Origin: Cupriavidus yeoncheonensis
GTDB taxonomy: Bacteria > Pseudomonadota > Gammaproteobacteria > Burkholderiales > Burkholderiaceae
Assembly: GCF_905397275.1 (NCBI RefSeq)
Contig: NZ_CAJPUY010000007.1
Coordinates: forward strand, 1-64,000
Reading direction: 5' to 3'
Length of the DNA: 64,000 bases
The translations under genes were made by a program, and so were the position numbers. Under the pieces are notes generated by a model. That model ran no database searches. It worked only from the letters and a program-made list of their open reading frames with translations, and was not told the origin of the DNA. This document shows positions 63,771 through 64,000 of the stretch, piece by piece (the first letter of the stretch is position 1; each line of letters starts with the position of its first letter).

Positions 63771-64000
63771 TCAGCTTGCCGCGCGCTGATCGAGGGACCA
63801 GTGACGACTACTGCTGGCCGATAGCATGGCGTCGGCCGAGGTCCGCAGTCCGTAATAGGCTTGCCACGCAGCCAGCAATCCCTCCTGGGTGACTTGTGGC
63901 GCATGGCCGTGATAACGCACGCCCGAAGCAACCAGGCGCAGCAGGTCCCGCGGGAGGCAGGCCAGCAGCGGCGTGTCGCTCTCGTAATGCAGGCTGTCGA
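63771..64000 (-). CDS. C-terminal end of an unidentified protein, cut by the window edge
   Basis: The minus strand is open from the window edge to a TGA at 63771-63773. The last ~75 residues read LHYESDTPLLACLPRDLLRL, then SGVRYHGHAPQVTQEGLLAA, WQAYYGLRTSADAML, and RHWSLDQRAAS. Composition and periodicity are protein-like. The LPRDLL...YHG...AW..YYG pattern recalls the C-terminal lid of certain AAA+ ATPases, but that is a weak resemblance. It lies 40 bases upstream of cpaB in the same direction and so may be in the operon. Start and function are outside the window. Confidence 0.5.
   Translation of the reverse strand, partial: DSLHYESDTPLLACLPRDLLRLVASGVRYHGHAPQVTQEGLLAAWQAYYGLRTSADAMLSASSSRHWSLDQRAAS

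Overview
The window looks like a chromosomal segment of a high-GC beta-proteobacterium of the Cupriavidus/Ralstonia type (order Burkholderiales). This rests on codon use, a CIRCE-controlled groESL operon, a dctA-dctB-dctD set, an rmlBDAC polysaccharide locus and a Tad/Cpa pilus locus. The genus is an inference; no rRNA gene is present to confirm it.

Layout. (1) 0.26-14.4 kb, minus strand: a surface polysaccharide locus. It starts at 14.4 kb with a polyprenyl glycosylphosphotransferase, continues with rmlB-rmlD-rmlA-rmlC (dTDP-L-rhamnose), then a chimeric cupin fragment, a polysaccharide pyruvyl transferase, an FrhB-like protein, four glycosyltransferases and a WbsX/GH99-like protein, and ends in a broken acyltransferase. 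The distal part (about 0.9-9.4 kb) is visibly richer in A+T than the rest, and its genes are chained by ATGA overlaps. No Wzx flippase or Wzy polymerase is seen. (2) 15.2-18.6 kb: a large lipoprotein followed by a beta-barrel protein, and a small unknown gene. (3) 18.55-20.6 kb: an IS607-type element with a frameshifted TnpA and a TnpB that lacks the usual zinc-ribbon cysteines. (4) 20.9-26.6 kb: a PAP2 phosphatase and the C4-dicarboxylate system DctD/DctB/DctA, with a plausible sigma-54 promoter and a short leader ORF in front of dctA. (5) 26.7-40.4 kb: a MASE1-PAS-GGDEF-EAL protein, a dihaem cytochrome c, an acyltransferase, a two-subunit molybdenum hydroxylase, a small winged-helix regulator, an MltF-like lytic transglycosylase, a response regulator, and a scar where an IS630 remnant abuts the 3' end of an RND pump gene. 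(6) 40.6-42.8 kb: groES-groEL with promoter, operator and terminator. (7) 43.1-51.6 kb: GtrA, a HAD-UbiA fusion, DprE1-like and DprE2-like proteins, a GT-C type membrane protein and a divergent pair of GT87 proteins. Together these resemble the mycobacterial pathway that makes and uses polyprenyl-phosphoryl-D-arabinofuranose. (8) 52.4-64 kb: Tad/Cpa pilus genes. A TadG-like gene and two TadE-like genes lie on the plus strand; cpaB, cpaC, a small lipoprotein, cpaE, cpaF, tadB and tadC lie on the minus strand. A metallophosphoesterase sits between them and a partial gene runs off the right edge. The Flp pilin and prepilin peptidase are not in view.

The most interesting point is region 7 beside region 8. 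A near-complete arabinofuranose-donor pathway next to a pilus locus suggests that the pilus or another surface polymer is arabinosylated. This is an inference from gene content and has not been tested here.
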